Shown: positions 25,957 to 35,883, counted from the first letter of the stretch. The stretch is 64,000 nt of DNA from an uncultured Flavobacteriales bacterium (GCA_902478645.1 CABSLV010000006.1:1-64000), one strand, 5' to 3'. Notes: generated from the letters alone by a model not told the origin. Translations and numbers: made by a program.

Positions 25957-26225
25957 CCCTTCCCGCGTCAAAGGAACAAAGGTAGTGAAAGGCGAGTGCA
26001 AAGCCGAGAGGGAAAACGAAGTTTTTCCCCGCAAGGTTTGCCGAGCCAAACTCTGCCTTTTAAAAAAGGCATGGAAAGCGAAAAAGTATCGTTCCCCTTT
26101 TGTCTATGCCGATACCTCAGCCCCCTGCACATGAAAACAAGAAGAAAAGCCCGTACAAAACTCATACCAACCGTATCCGGTATCGTGAAAATACATACAT
26201 TTGTAGAAAGACCATCACAAGGAAC

Positions 26226-26837
26226 ATGCCGCTAAAACACTGGGACGATCCCACCCTGACGGTAGCCGGGACCGACGAAGCCGGCCGAGGATGTCTGGCC
26301 GGGCCGGTAACGGCCGCCGCCGTCATCCTGCCGACGGATTACTTCCACCCGCTGCTCAACGACTCGAAACAACTCTCCGAGCGGCAGCGGGAGACCGTGC
26401 GCCAGGATATCGAGCACCGAGCCATCTCCTGGGCCATCACCCACATCTGGCCCGAGCGCATCGACCGGATCAACATCCTCTGGGCCGCGGTGGAAGCGAT
26501 GCAACAAAGCGTCGCCCAACTTTCCCCCCGCCCCGACCTGCTGCTGGTGGATGGCAACCGCTTCCGCAGCCGGGATGAGATCCCGTACCGCTGCATCGTC
26601 AAGGGCGACGCGACCTACGCCTGCATCGCCGCCGCTTCCATCCTGGCCAAAACCGAACGCGACCGCCTGATGAAACAGCTCGCCGAACAATACCCCCAGT
26701 ACGGCTGGGAAAAGAACAAAGGCTATCCCAGTCCCGCACACCGCGCCGCGATCGCCGCCTGGGGCCCCTCGCCCCTGCACCGGCGCACTTTCCGCCTGCT
26801 GGACGAGCAGACGCAGTTGGCCTTCCCCGAGAAATAA
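26226..26837 (+). CDS. rnhB: Ribonuclease HII
   Basis: The product is 203 residues. The active-site acidic residues are visible: Asp17 and Glu18 in GTDEAGRGCLAGPV, the Asp of LLVDGNRF, and the Asp of AKTERDRLM. It nicks RNA:DNA hybrids at single ribonucleotides during repair and replication. The start at 26226 (MPLKHWDDP) matches the family N-terminus. It begins a run of plus-strand genes continuing to 41.6 kb. The 269-bp gap upstream has a near-palindrome at 26057-26072. Confidence 0.95.
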   Translation: MPLKHWDDPTLTVAGTDEAGRGCLAGPVTAAAVILPTDYFHPLLNDSKQLSERQRETVRQDIEHRAISWAITHIWPERIDRINILWAAVEAMQQSVAQLSPRPDLLLVDGNRFRSRDEIPYRCIVKGDATYACIAAASILAKTERDRLMKQLAEQYPQYGWEKNKGYPSPAHRAAIAAWGPSPLHRRTFRLLDEQTQLAFPEK

Positions 26838-26884
26838 CATCATTCACTTATCTCATCCTTACCCACCCGTAAAAACTCTTTACC

Positions 26885-27316
26885 ATGAAAAAATTCCTGT
26901 TTATCGGTGCTCCGCTTCCCTCCAAAGCCTATGGCTGGGTAGCACTCTTCCTGCGCCTGTTTATCGGGATCCTCATGCTGACGCATGCCTTCCCGAAGAT
27001 CGCCAACTACCTGACCCTGTCGCTCACCTTTCCCGATCCGCTGGGCATCGGAAGCCAGCTCTCGCTGCTGCTCACCCTGCTGGCCGAAGGACTTTGCTCG
27101 CTGCTGGTGATCGCCGGAGCCTTTACGCGGCTGGCCGTGCTCCCGCTGGTATTCGACATGTGCATCGCCGCTTTCGTGGTGCACGCAGGACAAGGCTTTG
27201 CCCAGAAAGAACTGGCGGTGCTGTACCTGGGCTTTTACCTGCTCATCCTCGCCCTGGGGCCGGGACGCCTGTCGGTCGACCGGTTCCTGTTCCGCGAATC
27301 GTACGAAAACGACTGA
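26885..27316 (+). CDS. DoxX family membrane protein
   Basis: The 143-residue protein has four membrane segments and the family stretch ALFLRLFIGILMLTHAFPKIANY. The Glu-containing loop LLAEGLCSLLVIAGAFTRLAVLPLVFDM is typical of DoxX/DoxD-like proteins. The family is linked to quinone or thiol redox chemistry in some bacteria, but the role here is unknown. It follows rnhB by 47 bp, possibly in the same transcript. Confidence 0.86.
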   Translation: MKKFLFIGAPLPSKAYGWVALFLRLFIGILMLTHAFPKIANYLTLSLTFPDPLGIGSQLSLLLTLLAEGLCSLLVIAGAFTRLAVLPLVFDMCIAAFVVHAGQGFAQKELAVLYLGFYLLILALGPGRLSVDRFLFRESYEND

Positions 27317-27332
27317 CCCTGCCCTGCTTCCG

Positions 27333-27364
27333 TTTGTATCGCGGCCGAGGTTTGTTTACCTTTG
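27333..27364 (+). promoter_or_regulatory. Promoter of the lipoprotein-dprA unit
   Basis: TTTG (27333-27336), 20 bp, then TACCTTTG (27357-27364) match the Bacteroidetes consensus exactly, 55 bp before the ATG at 27420. Confidence 0.75.
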
Positions 27365-27419
27365 TGGGAAAGAAACCCCGGTGGAGAGAAACACCCCTCC
27401 CTCCGGTCGGTAAAACGAT

Positions 27420-29681
27420 ATGAACGGCATGATAGACAAATGGTTTTTTCGCCTGCTCAAAAGCGCGGGCATCGGCTTGTGCGCGGCAGTGACGGCAAGC
27501 GTTTTCTCGTGTGCGGACCCGGCAGCCTCCTCCCCGGAAATATCCCTGGAAGCCATCCCCGTAGGGTCGATGGCGGTGGTCCGGGTGGACAATCCCTCGG
27601 CCTTGGGACAAGTCCTGGAAGGCAACCCGTGCCGCGAAGTCTTCGATTCGCTCGACCTCACCCGCCGACTGGACGAGAGCCTGCAACTGCTCGCGCGCAT
27701 CTGCGGACGGGAAAAAGCGGACCGGCCGGTCACCATCGCCGCCTCGAAAGTGGGAGCGCGGGACATCTCCCTGCTGCTGGTGTGCGATGCGGGCGGACGC
27801 ACCTTGACTACCGCTTTCGGCGCGGACACCCTCACGCAAGTCCAGTCGTACGAAAAAACGGAGATAACCACCCTGAAGACCCCCTCGGGCGAATACTGCT
27901 ACTACACCCGGGGCGATGCGCTGATCCTCTCCGACAACCGCCTGTACCTGGAACAGTCCATCCTCCAAGGGGCTTCCGACGGAGTCTGCCTGTCGGACGA
28001 CCGCTCCTTCGCGCGCTCCTTCCCGGTGCTGCTGGGCGGAAAAAAAGCCTCGGCCGCCCTGCGCCTGCCCGAGATAAGCCGCTATGCGAAGTCCTTCTTG
28101 GGGGTCGAAACCCACCTGCTGGGCGAACTTTCCCCTTGGGCAGCGGTCGAACTGCGCACCGACAGCACCTCCCTGCGCGCCGAGGGCATCTTCTGCACGG
28201 ACGATTCGACAGCCTCGCTCGCTTCGGTACTGGCCGGACAAAAGGTCAAGGACCTCACGCTGGACAACCGCTTCCCTTCCGATACCTACCGGTACCTCTA
28301 TCTGGGCATCGCCGACTGGGAGAAATACTTCACGGACTACATCCTCTACCTGAAAGCCTCCTCGCAGTTTCACCTGTACAACCAGGCCTCCCGTACCTAC
28401 GGACAGTTGCCCGAGGGTGAACCCTGGCGGTTTTTCCTCCCCTGGGCCGGGATCGGCCTGGCCGTGGTGCAGACCGTGGGCGAACCCGTCCCCAGCGTGC
28501 TGATCGCGACAACCGACGCACAGGCGGCTGCACAAGCCCTGGAAACGATCGCCGATTCGGCGGCGGTGCGGCCCGAGAAGTACAGAAATACGGCCATCGT
28601 ACCCATCGGCTGCAAAAACATCCTCTACGACCTGGTTACCCATGCCGCTCCGCGCCAAGGTGCCGCCTTTGCGGCAGTAGCGGGCGACGTGGTGGTTTTT
28701 TCGCCTTCGGAAGCGGCTCTGAAAAAGATTCTGGACGACATCCGCCTGGGGACGACCCTCCAGACGATCGAAGGGTATGTAAAACAAAAATCCCAACTGG
28801 CCACCTCGACCCAACTGCTGGCCCTGATACGGGGCGACCTGTGGAGCGAGCAGGTCGCTGGGACCGCCCAGGAAAAACGCCGGCAGGGCAAGGCACTGGA
28901 TGCCGTCGAAAAGTACGTCCGCGCCCAGGGCAAACGCTTCGAAAACCTGCGCTACAACTTCCTGCAAGTGAGCGCTACCGGGGGGACAGCCTTCCTGAAC
29001 ATCCGCATGGCCTGGGACGATGCCGCCGCCCGCCAAGCGGTCAAGGAATGGTCCTTCGCGCTGGATGCCCCGGCAGCCACCGCTCCCCTGGCCTTCCCCA
29101 ACCACCGCAACGGGCGTTACGACGTGCTGATCCAGGATACCGAGGGGACATTGTATCTGATCTCGGACAAAGGTTCGCTGTTCTGGAAAAAGAAACTGGG
29201 TGTGGCCATTACCTCGCCCATCGTGGTGTGCGACCTCTACGACAACCATAAATACCAGATGGCTTTCTGGACCGGGAAAAAATTCCATGTCATCGACCGC
29301 CTGGGCAACTACGTAACGGCGGCCGACAAGGTAGCGCGCGCCAAAAAACTGCAGGCTCCCACGCCCCAGGCCACGGTAGTCTCGACCAACGAGATCGGCT
29401 ACCAACTGCGCTCCGGCTCGATGCGCAAGGTGAAGACCCCGCAGTCCCCGCTTTCCTCTGTGGTGTACGTCCCCTCGGTCGATGCGCTGGTTTACCGTCT
29501 GGCCGACGGGAAGATCTATGCCATCCATCCCGATGGGAAAACGGTACAGGGGTTCCCCGTGATGGCGGAAAAGGATTTTACCGCGCAGGATTTCGGACGC
29601 GACCAACGTCTGGGCATCGCCGCCCTTTCCCCCGAAGGAGTGATCACCTTCTACCGCCTGCCGCAGGACGAAAACAAATGA
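27420..29681 (+). CDS. Large lipoprotein, DUF3352-like with C-terminal beta-propeller-like region
   Basis: The product is 753 residues. A signal peptide ends in a lipobox-like SVFSC (Cys near 31), so it is probably a lipoprotein. The body resembles the DUF3352 surface proteins of Bacteroidetes (IPVGSMAVVRVDNPSAL near the start). The C-terminal 180 residues have PQQ-like beta-propeller strands (NGRYDVLIQDTEGTLYLISDKGSLFW, KIYAIHPDGKTVQGFPV). The function is unknown. It has its own promoter, and dprA follows after 4 bp. The linkage to dprA recurs in Bacteroidales as far as I recall, but I cannot confirm it here. Confidence 0.82.
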   Translation: MNGMIDKWFFRLLKSAGIGLCAAVTASVFSCADPAASSPEISLEAIPVGSMAVVRVDNPSALGQVLEGNPCREVFDSLDLTRRLDESLQLLARICGREKADRPVTIAASKVGARDISLLLVCDAGGRTLTTAFGADTLTQVQSYEKTEITTLKTPSGEYCYYTRGDALILSDNRLYLEQSILQGASDGVCLSDDRSFARSFPVLLGGKKASAALRLPEISRYAKSFLGVETHLLGELSPWAAVELRTDSTSLRAEGIFCTDDSTASLASVLAGQKVKDLTLDNRFPSDTYRYLYLGIADWEKYFTDYILYLKASSQFHLYNQASRTYGQLPEGEPWRFFLPWAGIGLAVVQTVGEPVPSVLIATTDAQAAAQALETIADSAAVRPEKYRNTAIVPIGCKNILYDLVTHAAPRQGAAFAAVAGDVVVFSPSEAALKKILDDIRLGTTLQTIEGYVKQKSQLATSTQLLALIRGDLWSEQVAGTAQEKRRQGKALDAVEKYVRAQGKRFENLRYNFLQVSATGGTAFLNIRMAWDDAAARQAVKEWSFALDAPAATAPLAFPNHRNGRYDVLIQDTEGTLYLISDKGSLFWKKKLGVAITSPIVVCDLYDNHKYQMAFWTGKKFHVIDRLGNYVTAADKVARAKKLQAPTPQATVVSTNEIGYQLRSGSMRKVKTPQSPLSSVVYVPSVDALVYRLADGKIYAIHPDGKTVQGFPVMAEKDFTAQDFGRDQRLGIAALSPEGVITFYRLPQDENK

Positions 29682-29685
29682 TGCG

Positions 29686-30882
29686 ATGAAAGCCGAACAA
29701 CTGGAAGACATCCTGGTGCTCTACCGCACCAAGGGCCTCTCCCGACGGGATGCCGGGCGGTTGGTGCAGCAAGCCGGCCGACCGGAAGAGGTCTTTGCCC
29801 TTTCCGCCGGGACGCTCACCGGCTGGGGGATAAAACCGGCAGTAGCGCGCACCTTGCTGGAACGCCGCCTGGACGACGCGATCCGCCGGGAGATGGATTT
29901 CGTCCAGCGCAACGACATACGCGCCATCGGCTTCTGGGAACAGGACTACCCGCCCCTGCTGCGCGAATGCCCGGATGCGCCGGTGATGCTGCTGGCCAAG
30001 GGGGCGTTCGACTTTACGGAGCTTCCCTTTGCCGTTGCCATCGTCGGCACGCGCGCCATGACCCCCTACGGAGCTGCGATGACCGACCGGATCGTCCAGG
30101 CGCTCGCCCCGTACCGCCCGGCGATCGTCAGCGGGCTGGCCTACGGAGTGGACGTCCAGGCGCACCGTGCAGCCTTGAAATACGGCCTTCCGACCCTCGG
30201 TGTGCTGGGACAAGGACTGGGCACCCCGATGTACCCGGCCCAAAACCGCGAAACAGCCCGCCAGATGTGCCATACGCCCGGGTGCGGCATTCTGACCGAA
30301 TACCTGCACCTCCAGGAGGCTCTGCCGGGACTTTTCCCGGCGCGCAACCGCATCGTGGCGGGCATTGCCCGCGCAACGGTGGTCATCGAGGCCAAAGCCA
30401 AAGGCGGGGCGCTGATCACCGCCGAACTGGCGGGGGGATACAACCGCGAGGTTTTCGCCGTGCCGGGCCGCGCGAACGACCCGTGCTCCCAGGGGTGCAA
30501 CACCCTCATCCGCCGCAACAAGGCCATGATCCTGGACGACCCCCAAACGCTCATCGAGGAATTGGGCCTATCGGACCGAAGTCCGAAAGCGCAGCCGGGC
30601 CGACAAAGCGAAATGTTCCTGTCGGAAAGCCCGGCAACTGTCACGCCCCCGACGCCGAACCGAAACGGAGCTGCCCCGCAGTGGGAGGAACTGCCGGAGG
30701 AAGGGAAAAAAGTAGCCCGGATGCTCTCCGGGGTGGAAAAGATGCACCTGGACGAACTTTGCACGGCGCTGGAGATGCCGGTGCAGAACCTTACCGTACT
30801 GCTGCTGGAGATGGAACTCGCCGGGATGATCGACACCCTGCCGGGGAAGTATTACGCCCTGTCGCCCCAGGCCCGAACGTGA
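29686..30882 (+). CDS. dprA: DNA-processing protein DprA
   Basis: The product is 398 residues. A helical N-terminal domain (about 1-75) is followed by the Rossmann-like core with VAIVGTRAMTPYG, SGLAYGVDVQAHRAAL and FPARNRIVAGIARATVVIEA. A winged-helix DML1-like domain closes the protein (about 325-395). It loads RecA onto single-stranded DNA taken up in transformation. It is widespread even in bacteria not known to be competent. It shares a transcript with the lipoprotein before it. Other competence genes are not in the window. Confidence 0.95.
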   Translation: MKAEQLEDILVLYRTKGLSRRDAGRLVQQAGRPEEVFALSAGTLTGWGIKPAVARTLLERRLDDAIRREMDFVQRNDIRAIGFWEQDYPPLLRECPDAPVMLLAKGAFDFTELPFAVAIVGTRAMTPYGAAMTDRIVQALAPYRPAIVSGLAYGVDVQAHRAALKYGLPTLGVLGQGLGTPMYPAQNRETARQMCHTPGCGILTEYLHLQEALPGLFPARNRIVAGIARATVVIEAKAKGGALITAELAGGYNREVFAVPGRANDPCSQGCNTLIRRNKAMILDDPQTLIEELGLSDRSPKAQPGRQSEMFLSESPATVTPPTPNRNGAAPQWEELPEEGKKVARMLSGVEKMHLDELCTALEMPVQNLTVLLLEMELAGMIDTLPGKYYALSPQART

Positions 30883-31018
30883 GCTCCCCCCATGTTTTTT
30901 CGGCAAAAGTGCATCCGTATTTCATTAATTTCGTTACCTTTACCCAGACAATTATCGGTAAAGGCGTCCGAAAAAGACGGCCGCAAGGATACTGCCAAGC
31001 TCTAAAACCGACATCGCC

Positions 31019-32641
31019 ATGCTGATAGACAAGTACATAGAAAACGCCCTCTACCTGTATCAATGCGTGATCATCCCCGGTTTCGGCGGATTCATCGCCA
31101 CTGACCAGCCCCAGGATTCCGCCGGAAAAGAAGGCAAATACTCCCCGCGCAAGAAAAAGTTCGCCTTTCACCCCAACCTGAAGGTAAACGACGGCGTGCT
31201 GGCCATGTACATCGCCAACATGCGCGAGATTTCATACGCCGAGGCCATGAACGAGATCGCCCACGCGGTCGATTTTTACCTCTCCACCCTCGAAAAAGGC
31301 GACCCGGTGGACATCGAAGGGGTGGGTTCCATCCGCCCGGACGGCCAGGGGGGACTTTGCTTCGCGCAGTTCGGCGACAAGGACTTCAACCGAAAACAAT
31401 ACGGGCTCTCTTCGACCTGCATCCCGCAAGAAACACCCGCAGGAGAATCCGCTGCCGACATTCCGGACGAAAAAACCTACGCACATACCCGCCTGCAGAT
31501 CACCCCGGCCCCGCAAGAGCCCGACACCGAAAACCCGCCACAGGAGCCATCGTCGAAAAAAGAAGGGGTCGAGACGGTCAAGAAAGCCTTCCAGATGGTG
31601 GTCGATGCTGCTACCTCGGCCGGCATCGAGGACAACCACGTAGAAAACCGCGCCATCGGGGGAATGATCAACGCCGTGCTGATGGAGGCTGTGGAAAAAG
31701 CCACCATCGACAAATACCGGGCCGACGATCCGGAGCACTTGCGCCGGCTGATCACCTCTGCGGCCGACAAAGCGAAAAAGGCTTCCGACCCGGAGGCCGA
31801 ACGCGCCATAGACAGCATCGTCAGCGTCCTGATGGAACAGTCTCCCGCCCCGGCGGAAGTTCCGCAGGAGCAAACACCCGCGGCAGAAGAGACTTCGCCA
31901 CACCCTGAACCGGCCCAGGAGGACGGTACGGCCTCCCAAGACGCGCCGGGTGTGGCCGAGCAGGAAAAAGAACCGGAAAAAGTCGATCCGGCCTCCGACG
32001 AATCCGCTGAAAACATAGAAGATACCGGCGAAAACAACCCTGCGGACGGACAGCAGGAAAACAATCCGCAAGAAAATGAAGAAGACGAGGACGAAGACGA
32101 GGAACACGGTTCCCACTTCCTTCGCAGCAAACCGGTGCGGATCGTCATCGGGGCGGTAGTCGTGCTGGCGGTGCTGGCGGGCTTGTTCTTCTTCGTATGC
32201 CGCGGCGGGGCCAACCTCTACTTCTGGAAAGATACCAAGGGAGATGCCATCCCCACGGCACAACCGGTTCTCCCGGCGGAGGATTCCCTCGCGGTGGACA
32301 GTACGGCACAAAACGATACTTTGCCCATGACAGACCTCACCCCGGCCATCCCTGCGGGCGATGCGCTGGATACGACCTACCTGGCCGATCTGCCTTTTTA
32401 CGTGATCGCTACGTCGGTATCCGTGCGGGAAAATGCCGAGAAGGCTTTGCGCGAACTCCGCCAGAGGGGTTACCCGGCGGTTTATGCCGGGTATCAGAAC
32501 GGGCTGTACCTGATCGCTTACCAAGGGTTCCGCTCCCGCTCGGAGGCGATGAAATTTTACGAAGAGATCCTCAATACCACGGACAATACGCAGGTGTGGG
32601 TCAAGGTGTACAACCGCAACGCCGACAAGAAAACCGACTGA
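31019..32641 (+). CDS. HU-CCDC81-like and SPOR domain membrane protein
   Basis: The product is 540 residues. The N-terminal part (about 1-130, YIENALYLYQCVIIPGFGGFIA...FHPNLKVNDGVLAMYIA) matches the CCDC81-like bacterial HU pair of domains. A long acidic, Pro/Glu-rich linker follows, then one membrane segment (about 372-395) and a C-terminal SPOR domain (PFYVIATSVSVRENAEKALRELRQRG...YLIAYQGF). SPOR domains bind denuded septal peptidoglycan, while HU folds bind DNA or protein in the cytoplasm. The topology therefore puts the HU part inside and the SPOR part in the periplasm, perhaps linking septum and nucleoid. That role is inferred. Confidence 0.9.
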   Translation: MLIDKYIENALYLYQCVIIPGFGGFIATDQPQDSAGKEGKYSPRKKKFAFHPNLKVNDGVLAMYIANMREISYAEAMNEIAHAVDFYLSTLEKGDPVDIEGVGSIRPDGQGGLCFAQFGDKDFNRKQYGLSSTCIPQETPAGESAADIPDEKTYAHTRLQITPAPQEPDTENPPQEPSSKKEGVETVKKAFQMVVDAATSAGIEDNHVENRAIGGMINAVLMEAVEKATIDKYRADDPEHLRRLITSAADKAKKASDPEAERAIDSIVSVLMEQSPAPAEVPQEQTPAAEETSPHPEPAQEDGTASQDAPGVAEQEKEPEKVDPASDESAENIEDTGENNPADGQQENNPQENEEDEDEDEEHGSHFLRSKPVRIVIGAVVVLAVLAGLFFFVCRGGANLYFWKDTKGDAIPTAQPVLPAEDSLAVDSTAQNDTLPMTDLTPAIPAGDALDTTYLADLPFYVIATSVSVRENAEKALRELRQRGYPAVYAGYQNGLYLIAYQGFRSRSEAMKFYEEILNTTDNTQVWVKVYNRNADKKTD

Positions 32642-32660
32642 TCGCGCAAAGAGAGGCTTC

Positions 32661-32723
32661 GGCGAGCATGCAAGCAAAAGGCGAGCGGCCAATGGCCGCT
32701 CGCCTTTTGCTTGCATGCTCGCC
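32661..32723. terminator. 30-bp perfect hairpin after the HU/SPOR gene
   Basis: Arms 32661-32690 and 32694-32723 are perfectly complementary over 30 bp with the 3-nt loop AAT. CAAAAGG/CCTTTTG segments sit mid-stem, as in the hairpins at 1 and 19316. It begins 20 bp after the stop. It probably terminates transcription and protects 3' ends. Confidence 0.85.
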
Positions 32724-32751
32724 CCGGAGCAAGATGCCTCGGGTGCAATTT

Positions 32752-32785
32752 TTTGTGGAAATCCCGCCCCGAATTGCTACCTTTG
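32752..32785 (+). promoter_or_regulatory. Promoter of pheT
   Basis: TTTG (32752-32755), a 22-bp spacer and TACCTTTG (32778-32785) precede the pheT ATG by 37 bp. Confidence 0.65.
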
Positions 32786-32822
32786 TGCAGAATATACATA
32801 GGTCTGAAAAAACAGAAGGAAA

Positions 32823-35249
32823 ATGAAAATATCTTACAACTGGCTGAAAGAGTTCGCACCTTTTACCCTGGAGGAAGAAAAGGCTGCGGAAATCCTCACT
32901 GACCTCGGATTGGAAATCGAAGGGATGGAACGCTGGGAAAGCGTTCGCGGAGGGCTTCGCGGGATCGTCATCGGCAAAGTCCTCACCTGCGTACCCCACC
33001 CCAATTCGGATCACCTGCATATCACCACCGTCGATCTGGGCGACGGCTCGCCGGTACAGATCGTCTGCGGCGCCCCGAACGTAGCCGCCGGACAAACCGT
33101 CCCGGTAGCCACCCTCGGAGCCGTCCTGTACGACAAGGACGGCAGCGAATTCCGCATCAAGGAAAGCAAACTCCGCGGAGAAGTCTCCAAAGGGATGATC
33201 TGTGCCGAGGACGAACTCGGCCTGGGCGACTCGCACGAAGGCATCATGGTGCTCCCGGACGACATCCCGGCCGGCACGCCGGCCAGCGAAGTTTTCCACG
33301 TGGAAACCGACACCGTATTCGAAATCGGACTGACCCCCAACCGCGCCGACGCCATGAGCCACCTGGGAGTGGCACGCGATCTGGCCGCCCGGTTGAAATA
33401 TCAGGGAGAACCGCTCGAAATCACCCTTCCCCAGCGGGAAATACAACCCACGGACGAGTTCCCCGTCAAGGTCGTGGTGGAAGACCCCAAACGGGCCCCG
33501 CGCTACTGCGGCATCGTGATCAAAGGTGTCAAGATCGCCCCGTCGCCCGCCTGGCTGGCCAACCGCCTGAAAGCCGTCGGGGTAAATTCTATCAACAACG
33601 TGGTGGACATCACCAACTACGTGCTGCAATCCCTGGGGCAACCCCTGCACGCGTTCGACCTGCGGCAGGTAGGCGGAGAAATCCACGTGAAGACCTGCCC
33701 GGAAGGCACGCCGTTCGTTACCCTGGACGGTGAGCAGCGCAAACTCTCGCAGGAAGACCTGATGATCTGCTCGGCTACCGCACCGATGTGCATCGCAGGC
33801 GTGTACGGCGGTCTGGAATCCGGCATCAAAGACGACACCACCGACGTCTTCATCGAAAGTGCCTATTTCGACCCCGTTACTATCCGCCGTACCTCCAAAC
33901 GCCACGGCCTGCAGACCGACGCTTCGTTCCGCTACGAGCGGGGCATCGACCCGAACATCACCATCGATGCGCTTTGCCTGGCAGCACGGCTCATGTGCAC
34001 GCTGGCCGGAGGACATATCGCCTCGGGCATTACCGACATCTGCTCCGATCCGGCGGTCAAGGCTCCCTTCCCCGTTACCTTCCGCTACGACCACGTAGCC
34101 CGGCTGCTAGGCAAGGACATCCCGCACCAGGACATCCGGAAGATCCTCGAAGCACTCGAAATAAAGATCGTGGAGCAGACCCCGGAGGCCCTCCGCCTCG
34201 AAGTGCCCGCTTACCGGGTGGACGTGCAGCGCGAGGCCGACGTAGCCGAAGACCTGCTGCGGGTGTACGGATACAACCACATCGAAGTAAGCCCGGTGCT
34301 GCACACCTCCATCGTATCGGACGACAAGCGCAGTCCGGAACGTCTGTTCAACCTCTGCGGCGACCTGCTGGCTGCCCGGGGATACCATGAGATCATGTCC
34401 AACTCCCTGACGCGAAGCGCCTACACTGCGCTTTCCAAAGACATCGACCCGCAGACGACCGTCCGCCTGCTCAATCCTCTCAGCTCCGACCTGGATGTAT
34501 TGCGCCAGAGCCTGCTGTTCTGCGCCCTGGAAGCCGTGGCCCGCAACATCAGCCACCGCCGCTCCGACCTGCGTCTGTTCGAACTGGGCAAGACCTACAA
34601 CCATTACGGCGACCGGTATGTCGAAGAGAGTCACCTGGCCATGACCCTCACCGGAAAGGCCAACGAGGAGTCTTGGCGGGGTCCGCAGCGCGAGGCCAAC
34701 TACTACGACCTGCGGGCGGATTTCGACCGGGTAATGGCACGTCTGGGCATCGGCGAACTGAATACGATCCCTTGCGAGAGCGACCTGCTGTCCGAAGGGG
34801 CGGACATTGCCAGCGGGAAGACGGTCATCGCGCGCATCGGCAAGGTTTCCCGCCGCATCCTCAAGGCCTTCGACATCGCGCAGGACGTGTACTACTGCGA
34901 CATCCTGTGGGAAAAAGTGCTGGAACTGGCCCGCAAATCCTCCATCACGTGCCAGGACCTGCCCAAATACCCGTCCGTACGTCGCGACCTGGCACTGCTG
35001 GTCGATGAAAACGTTACCTACCAGCAACTCCACAACGCGGCTTTCGCTGCCGAGCGCCACATTCTGAAAAGCGTAAACCTGTTCGACGTATATCAAGGGA
35101 AAAACCTGCCGGAAGGCAAGAAATCCTACGCGTTGAGCTTTACCCTGGCCGATGCGGAAAAGACGCTGGACGAAAAACGCATCGAAACCGCGATGAAGAA
35201 ACTGATGGGTGCCTTCGAAAAACAGTTCGGAGCTACTCTGCGCGCATGA
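32823..35249 (+). CDS. pheT: Phenylalanine-tRNA ligase beta subunit
   Basis: The product is 808 residues, full length. The N-terminal EMAP-like tRNA-binding domain has VLTCVPHPNSDHLHITTVDLG at about 58-78. The B3/B4 editing domain, the B5 domain, the synthetase-like core and the C-terminal anticodon-binding FDX-ACB domain (KYPSVRRDLALLVDENVTYQQL onward) follow in order. It forms the alpha2-beta2 enzyme with PheS, whose gene is not in the window. Separation of pheT from pheS is usual in Bacteroidetes. A parS-like palindrome lies inside it at 33293-33306. Confidence 0.97.
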   Translation: MKISYNWLKEFAPFTLEEEKAAEILTDLGLEIEGMERWESVRGGLRGIVIGKVLTCVPHPNSDHLHITTVDLGDGSPVQIVCGAPNVAAGQTVPVATLGAVLYDKDGSEFRIKESKLRGEVSKGMICAEDELGLGDSHEGIMVLPDDIPAGTPASEVFHVETDTVFEIGLTPNRADAMSHLGVARDLAARLKYQGEPLEITLPQREIQPTDEFPVKVVVEDPKRAPRYCGIVIKGVKIAPSPAWLANRLKAVGVNSINNVVDITNYVLQSLGQPLHAFDLRQVGGEIHVKTCPEGTPFVTLDGEQRKLSQEDLMICSATAPMCIAGVYGGLESGIKDDTTDVFIESAYFDPVTIRRTSKRHGLQTDASFRYERGIDPNITIDALCLAARLMCTLAGGHIASGITDICSDPAVKAPFPVTFRYDHVARLLGKDIPHQDIRKILEALEIKIVEQTPEALRLEVPAYRVDVQREADVAEDLLRVYGYNHIEVSPVLHTSIVSDDKRSPERLFNLCGDLLAARGYHEIMSNSLTRSAYTALSKDIDPQTTVRLLNPLSSDLDVLRQSLLFCALEAVARNISHRRSDLRLFELGKTYNHYGDRYVEESHLAMTLTGKANEESWRGPQREANYYDLRADFDRVMARLGIGELNTIPCESDLLSEGADIASGKTVIARIGKVSRRILKAFDIAQDVYYCDILWEKVLELARKSSITCQDLPKYPSVRRDLALLVDENVTYQQLHNAAFAAERHILKSVNLFDVYQGKNLPEGKKSYALSFTLADAEKTLDEKRIETAMKKLMGAFEKQFGATLRA
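33292..33307. other. Weak parS-like palindrome inside pheT
   Basis: The perfect 14-bp palindrome TTTCCACGTGGAAA (33293-33306) matches 13 of 16 parS positions. It encodes part of a conserved-looking FHVE segment, so the match may be a codon coincidence. I note it because two better sites lie in the window. Confidence 0.35.
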
Positions 35250-35295
35250 TTTCTCCTGCAGTTTGCCCGAAAGAACAACTAACGCCAAAGGCCGT

Positions 35296-35883
35296 ATGAG
35301 GGACTTTTTCAAAAATCAATACGTGCTCCACAGTTTGGGAGCCATTGCCGTGATCGTGGTGCTGGTGGCCGGATTTCTCTTCTGGCTCAAGGGCTATACG
35401 CGCCACGACCAGACCACGCCGACCCCCGACCTGCAAGGCATGGACGCTACGCTGGCGGTACAAACCCTCGAAGCGATGGGATTTCGCTGGACGATCATTG
35501 ACTCCTCGCGCTACGAACCGGACAAACGTCCGCGTGCCGTGCTCTCCCAAGACCCTTCGGCCGGTACAGCCGTAAAGGAAGGACGGAAGATCTACCTGAA
35601 GATCAACCGGTCTTCGTGGGAAACCGTTTCGGTACCGACGGTCGATTTTGAAAACGACAAGATCGAAAACGTCGCCAAACGCCTGCAAGCCGTCGGGTTT
35701 ATCGTGGGCGACACCATCTACCGCCCGCACATCGGCCGCGATGTCGTACTGGGCCTCTCGGTGGACGGCGTCGAAATCCATCCGGGCGACCAGTTCCCCA
35801 AAGCGACCGTCATCGACCTGATCGCAGGCGAAGGCGACCAACCCCTCCTCGCCGAGGACACCTTGAGCATCGAAGATTTCTAA
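35296..35883 (+). CDS. Membrane-anchored PASTA-domain protein
   Basis: The product is 195 residues. It has a short basic N-terminus, one membrane segment (about 12-33) and two or three extracytoplasmic PASTA repeats, such as TPDLQGMDATLAVQTLEAMGFRW and VPTVDFENDKIENVAKRLQAVGF. PASTA repeats bind peptidoglycan or beta-lactams. There is no kinase domain. I chose the start at 35296 (MRDFFKNQYVLHS). It lies between pheT and rluD on the same strand, as often seen in Bacteroidales, and may be involved in cell-wall sensing. Confidence 0.9.
   Translation: MRDFFKNQYVLHSLGAIAVIVVLVAGFLFWLKGYTRHDQTTPTPDLQGMDATLAVQTLEAMGFRWTIIDSSRYEPDKRPRAVLSQDPSAGTAVKEGRKIYLKINRSSWETVSVPTVDFENDKIENVAKRLQAVGFIVGDTIYRPHIGRDVVLGLSVDGVEIHPGDQFPKATVIDLIAGEGDQPLLAEDTLSIEDF

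Noticed and set aside
27243..29711. An 822-residue minus-strand frame over the lipoprotein gene
   Set aside because: It is a shadow of the plus-strand gene, which has a promoter, a signal peptide and a recognisable C-terminal domain.
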